Shown here: positions 60,595-64,000 of the stretch, in pieces
Layout of the letters: every line of letters begins with the position of its first letter
Position numbering within the stretch: position 1 is the first letter of the stretch
Assembly: GCF_002939385.1 (NCBI RefSeq)
Contig: NZ_MULI01000022.1
Location: 1-64,000, forward strand
DNA length: 64,000 nt
Direction: 5' to 3'
Source of the DNA: Streptomyces sp. MH60
GTDB taxonomy: Bacteria > Actinomycetota > Actinomycetes > Streptomycetales > Streptomycetaceae
Position numbers and translations under genes: made by a program
The notes under the pieces: model-generated
What the model saw: only the letters and a program-made list of their open reading frames with translations
Databases searched by the model: none
Told to the model about the DNA's origin: nothing

Positions 60595-63001
60595 CCTGGA
60601 GCACCAGCAGCGCCAGGTCGTCCTCCGGGGGCCGGGGCCCGAACTCGTGCACCAGCCGCCTGATGCGCTCGGCGACCAGCTCGGCGTCCAGGCCCGTGCA
60701 CCCGGCCAGCGCCGTGGCCAGACCGTCGCCGTCGTCGAACTGGCGGGAGCCGCTGCGCCGCTCCGTGATCCCGTCCGTGACGCACAGCAGGGTGTCCCCG
60801 GACCGCAGCTCGAAGGTCTCGCTGACGTACGTCGCGTCCTCGACGACGCCGAGCAGGGTCTGCGGGTGCGCGACGGCCGACACCGTGCCGTCGGGCCCGA
60901 GGAGCAGCGGCAGCGGGTGCCCGGCGGACGCGAGGGTGCAGCGGACGCCGCCGTCGAAGGGGACCAGCTCGCCGTAGAGCAGGGAGAGGAAGCGCGTCTG
61001 CGGTCCGTCGCCCGGGGCAACCGGTGGGCCGCCTGCGGCGACCAGTGCGCGGGCGGCGGCGTCGGCGGCCTCGGTGGCGTCGTCGAGGAGGAGCTGGTTG
61101 AGGCGGTCGAGGACGTCGGGGACGCCGTACTGCTCGCGGGCCAGCAGGCGGAGCCAGGGCCGGGCGAGCCCGATGACGACGGCGGCCTCGGGGCCCTTGC
61201 CCTGGACGTCGCCCACGGCGAAGCACCAGCGGCCGTCCCCCGCCGGGAAGAGGTCGTAGAAGTCGCCGCTGGGGCCGCCCTTGTCGCGCGGTTCGTAGAC
61301 GAGGGCGCTGCGCACGCCGGGGATCTCCGCGACGGCACCGGGCAGCAGGCCGCGCTGGAGCACGGCGCTGATGGTGGCCTGCCGGGCGTACTGGCGGGCG
61401 GCGCCGATGGCGAGCGCCACCCGGCGGCTGAGATCCTCGACCAGGCCGGTGATCTCGTCGGGGAAACCGGGCGTGTCGAGGGTGTCGGGGTCGTCCGAGG
61501 CGTGCGGGGCGGCGTTCGAACTGTCGGCCCGTCCGATGACCAGGGTGCCCAGTGGCCTGCCTCCGGCGACCAGGCGGTAGGCCAGCGCGGTGCCGTGCGT
61601 GCCGTCCGGGCCGAGTGCGTCGCCGGGCCAGGGATGGCCGACGGGGCCGGAGCGCCAGGGGTCGCGCGGGCGGGGCGGGTCCTTCTCCAGGGCGGCGCGC
61701 AGCTCGTCCAGGTGCCCCTCGCCCGCGTGCCACACGCGGGCCAGCCGGGCGCCCACGGCCGCTCCGGTGTCGTCGGTCCAGGCGCCCCGGCCCAGGGACT
61801 CGTCCTCCAGCCACACCCCGCACCAGTCGGCGAGCCGGGGCACGATCAGCTGGCCGGTGAGGGAGGCGACCAGGTCCTCGTCGAGCTGCCCGGCCAGGAG
61901 GTCGGAGGCCTCGGCGAGGAAGGACAGCGCGCCGCGGCCCAGCCACTCGCGGTCGCGGACGCCGCGCCGGGCGGTCCCGGCGGTGCCGTCCCACGGGTCG
62001 GGCCACCGCGGTCGGCCCGGCCGGCCGGGGCACCCGCCGCGCTCACGGGTCGCGCCCGCGTCTGGGGCAGCGTCTTGGTTCGCGCCCTGGTCGGCGTCTT
62101 GGCTCGCGTCTTGGTTCGCGTCCGGGACGGCCGCACGGCCGGGAGCGGCCGCCCGACGGTCCGGGCCCGGCGCGGGGCCGTCCGACCGCCCAAGGCCGTC
62201 CGCGTCCGGGCCGTCCGAGGTCCCCGAGCCGTCCTGACCGGCGCCCTGGCCGCTCAGGCTCCCCTGGGGCACGTGGGCGGCCGTCCGGTCTCCCAGACCG
62301 GCCCGCACGTCCTCGCCGGACGCACCGGACCCGCCGGACGCACCGGACTCGACGGATGCGCCACACTCACCGGACCCGCCAAGCTCTCCGCCCCCGGCGC
62401 CTTCGCCCTCCGCCCCGCCCGTCCCCTCCCCCGGCCGCCGCGTGCCCGGCGGCTCGGGGCGTCGCGCCCCGCACCCTCCGGCGTACGCCTCGGTCTGACC
62501 GGCGGTGTCCGTGCCCGCGGCCGACAACCGCGCCCACACCGTCTTGATGCCCGGGCGGTAGGTGATGCCCCACGCCTCCGCGAGCGCGGCGACCAGGCGC
62601 AGGCCGCGCCCGTACTCGGCGGGATCATGCGGCATCTCGGGGTCGGTGCTCCGGGGCGCGCGGGACGGGTGCTGGTCCGTGGCCTCGACGACGAGCGCGC
62701 CCGTCTCCTCCAACCGGAGGACCACGTCGACGTCGGTGCCGGCGTGCACCACGGCGTTGGTGACCAGCTCGCTGACGACGACCAGGGCGTCCGCGACGAG
62801 GTGCTCCGTCAGCTGTTCCGTGCCGGGCAGGCGGAGCGCGGACCAGTCGGCGAGCGCGGCCCGCGCCATCGCGCGGGCGGCGCCCGGTGCCAGGGAGCTG
62901 CCGAGCAGGCTCACGCGCGCCCGCGCACACTCCTGGGCGGTGTTCGCAGGCTCCGCGCCGGCGCGGGAGGCGGTCTCCCGCTGCGTCGGAATGGCCCCCA
63001 T
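60587..63001 (-). CDS. anti-sigma ATPase-GAF-PP2C (SpoIIE) phosphatase fusion
   Basis: 804 aa. Residues about 30-160 form a HATPase_c_2 RsbW-like kinase domain (VVSELVTNAVVHAGT, GRGLRLVAALAEAWG). Residues about 165-330 are a low-complexity Gly/Ser/Asp linker. A GAF-like domain (about 345-540) and a SpoIIE PP2C domain follow (RSALVYEPRDKGGPSGDFYDLF, VGDVQGKGPEAAVVIG, PEDDLALLVLQ), with the metal Asp residues in GDFYD and GDVQG. This multi-domain type controls anti-sigma factor antagonists. Strong regulator, input unknown. Confidence 0.93.
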   Translation of the reverse strand: MGAIPTQRETASRAGAEPANTAQECARARVSLLGSSLAPGAARAMARAALADWSALRLPGTEQLTEHLVADALVVVSELVTNAVVHAGTDVDVVLRLEETGALVVEATDQHPSRAPRSTDPEMPHDPAEYGRGLRLVAALAEAWGITYRPGIKTVWARLSAAGTDTAGQTEAYAGGCGARRPEPPGTRRPGEGTGGAEGEGAGGGELGGSGECGASVESGASGGSGASGEDVRAGLGDRTAAHVPQGSLSGQGAGQDGSGTSDGPDADGLGRSDGPAPGPDRRAAAPGRAAVPDANQDASQDADQGANQDAAPDAGATRERGGCPGRPGRPRWPDPWDGTAGTARRGVRDREWLGRGALSFLAEASDLLAGQLDEDLVASLTGQLIVPRLADWCGVWLEDESLGRGAWTDDTGAAVGARLARVWHAGEGHLDELRAALEKDPPRPRDPWRSGPVGHPWPGDALGPDGTHGTALAYRLVAGGRPLGTLVIGRADSSNAAPHASDDPDTLDTPGFPDEITGLVEDLSRRVALAIGAARQYARQATISAVLQRGLLPGAVAEIPGVRSALVYEPRDKGGPSGDFYDLFPAGDGRWCFAVGDVQGKGPEAAVVIGLARPWLRLLAREQYGVPDVLDRLNQLLLDDATEAADAAARALVAAGGPPVAPGDGPQTRFLSLLYGELVPFDGGVRCTLASAGHPLPLLLGPDGTVSAVAHPQTLLGVVEDATYVSETFELRSGDTLLCVTDGITERRSGSRQFDDGDGLATALAGCTGLDAELVAERIRRLVHEFGPRPPEDDLALLVLQAE

Positions 63002-63132
63002 GGACGTCTCCCCGGGCAGTTCGTGCGAGTTCCTCGCAGTCGATGCCGACAGAGTGACAGACCGGCCCCGCCCATAAGCACGGAGTTACCGAAGTGGGCC
63101 GCGATGGGTGAGAACCGTGCTAGGCGAACGTT

Positions 63133-63172
63133 CGAAGACGGCCGGAAGCCGCACGGAAACCGGACGTCTTCG
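63133..63172. terminator. terminator after the acyl-CoA synthetase gene
   Basis: CGAAGACG (63133-63140) and CGTCTTCG (63165-63172) form a perfect 8-bp stem. CCGG pairs extend it inside. It lies 35 bases downstream of the stop at 63208. The rest of 63002-63207 shows nothing further. Confidence 0.75.
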
Positions 63173-63207
63173 GACATTCGCGGGCACGGACAGTGCCGCC
63201 TCGGGCC

Positions 63208-64000
63208 CTACGCCTCGCGCGAGCCCTCGTACATCTCCTCGATCAGGTTCTTGTACTCCCGCTCCACCACCGGCCGCTTCAGCTTCAGGCTCGGGGTGAT
63301 CTCGCCGTGTTCGACGTCGAGGTCGCGGGGCAGCAGGCGGAACTTCTTGATGGTCTGCCAGCGCTGGAGGCCCTCGTTGAGCTCCTTGACGTAGCCGTCG
63401 ACCATCTCGACGGTCGCGGGCGCCGCGACGATCTCGGCGTACGGCTTGCCCTCCAGGCCGTTCTCCTTCGCCCACTCGGTGATCGCGATCTCGTCGAGGG
63501 CGATGAGCGCGGTGCAGAAGTTCCGGTCGGCGCCGTGCACCAGGATGTTGGAGACGTAGGGGCAGACCGCCTTGAACTGGCCCTCGACCTCGGCCGGCGC
63601 GATGTACTTGCCGCCGGACGTCTTGATGAGGTCCTTCTTGCGGTCGGTGATGCGCAGGTAGCCGTCGGGCGACAGCTCGCCGATGTCGCCGGTGTGGAAC
63701 CAGCCGTCGGCCTCCAGCACCTCGGCGGTCTTCTCGGGCAGCTTGTGGTAGCCCTCCATGATCCCGGGGCCGCGCAGCAGGATCTCGCCGTCGTCCGCGA
63801 TGCGCACCTCGGTGCCGGGCAGCGGCTTGCCGACGGTGCCGGTGCGGTAGGCCTCGCCGGGGTTGACGAAGGAGGCGGCGGAGGACTCGGTGAGGCCGTA
63901 GCCCTCCAGGATGTGGATGCCGGCCCCGGCGAAGAAGTAGCCGATCTCCGGCGCGAGGGCGGCCGAGCCCGACACGCAGGCGCGCAGGCGGCCGCCGAAG
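63208..64000 (-). CDS. long-chain acyl-CoA synthetase (AMP-forming), C-terminal part
   Basis: 264 codons are visible and the gene runs off the right edge. FGGRLRACVSGSAALAPEIGYFF is the ANL-family motif before the A5 motif YGLTESSAA (GYGLTE). TGDIGELSPDGYLRITDRKKD holds the hinge Asp, and KTSGGKYIAPAEVE the catalytic region. Activates fatty acids as acyl-CoA. Actinobacterial FadD15-like group. Confidence 0.93.
   Translation of the reverse strand, partial: FGGRLRACVSGSAALAPEIGYFFAGAGIHILEGYGLTESSAASFVNPGEAYRTGTVGKPLPGTEVRIADDGEILLRGPGIMEGYHKLPEKTAEVLEADGWFHTGDIGELSPDGYLRITDRKKDLIKTSGGKYIAPAEVEGQFKAVCPYVSNILVHGADRNFCTALIALDEIAITEWAKENGLEGKPYAEIVAAPATVEMVDGYVKELNEGLQRWQTIKKFRLLPRDLDVEHGEITPSLKLKRPVVEREYKNLIEEMYEGSREA

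Noticed and set aside
59330..63394. 1354-codon open frame on the plus strand
   Set aside because: Antisense to hemW and the SpoIIE-type gene; no motifs, composition typical of a mirror frame.

Overview
The window is very GC-rich, with dense coding on both strands and frequent GTG starts and 4-base GTGA/ATGA overlaps. Gene content (Zur/CIRCE/DasR-type sites, XRE-DUF397 loci, MmpL, SpoIIE-type phosphatase, tricorn protease, HrcA-DnaJ2) points to a Streptomyces chromosome core region, very close to the S. coelicolor/S. lividans SCO2500-2560 neighbourhood. That placement is from recalled gene order, not a search. I saw no rRNA, tRNA, CRISPR array, insertion sequence or prophage, and no gap over 300 bases between genes.

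Layout. 1-4.7 kb: a partial gene, a membrane protein with a histone-like tail, a divergent XRE regulator/MFS exporter pair, and a secreted GH18 chitinase behind a double DasR-type operator. 4.7-11.2 kb: glycyl-tRNA synthetase, divergent zinc uptake genes znuA-znuC-znuB with a Zur box over the start, zur, then uppS and recO. 11.2-18.6 kb: small XRE(DUF5753)/DUF397 locus, a secreted tripeptidyl-peptidase-like hydrolase, and an mmpL-histidine kinase-response regulator operon. 18.6-25.5 kb: a six-gene operon of uncharacterised proteins (methyltransferase, 614-aa helical protein, MinD-like protein with an altered P-loop, two unknown proteins and a double-TM membrane protein). This is the best candidate for an undescribed system. 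25.6-29 kb: GNAT and TerB-like genes, and leuA preceded by a leucine-rich leader peptide.

29-39 kb: thermolysin-family protease with an emfourin-like inhibitor gene; beta-glucosidase; the housekeeping run phoH-ybeY-CBS protein-MmcQ-like; a second XRE/MFS divergent pair with a perfect palindrome between the genes; a deaminase-fold protein lacking zinc ligands; and era. 39-45 kb: PfkB kinase, then a glucarate catabolic operon (IclR | kdgD-gudD-MFS). At the gudD/MFS junction one missing base appears to remove both the gudD stop and the MFS start. 45-53 kb: MFS, adenine deaminase-like enzyme, RNase Z, HIT protein, tricorn-like protease, lipoprotein, small unknown.

53-64 kb: the CIRCE-controlled hrcA-dnaJ2 operon with a nitronate monooxygenase-like gene and rsmE behind it; the dnaJ2 3' end is duplicated just past its stop codon. 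Then a metallo-beta-lactamase-fold protein, a DUF3097 protein, hemW, a GAF/PP2C phosphatase fused to an anti-sigma-type ATPase, and the C-terminal part of an acyl-CoA synthetase that runs off the window.
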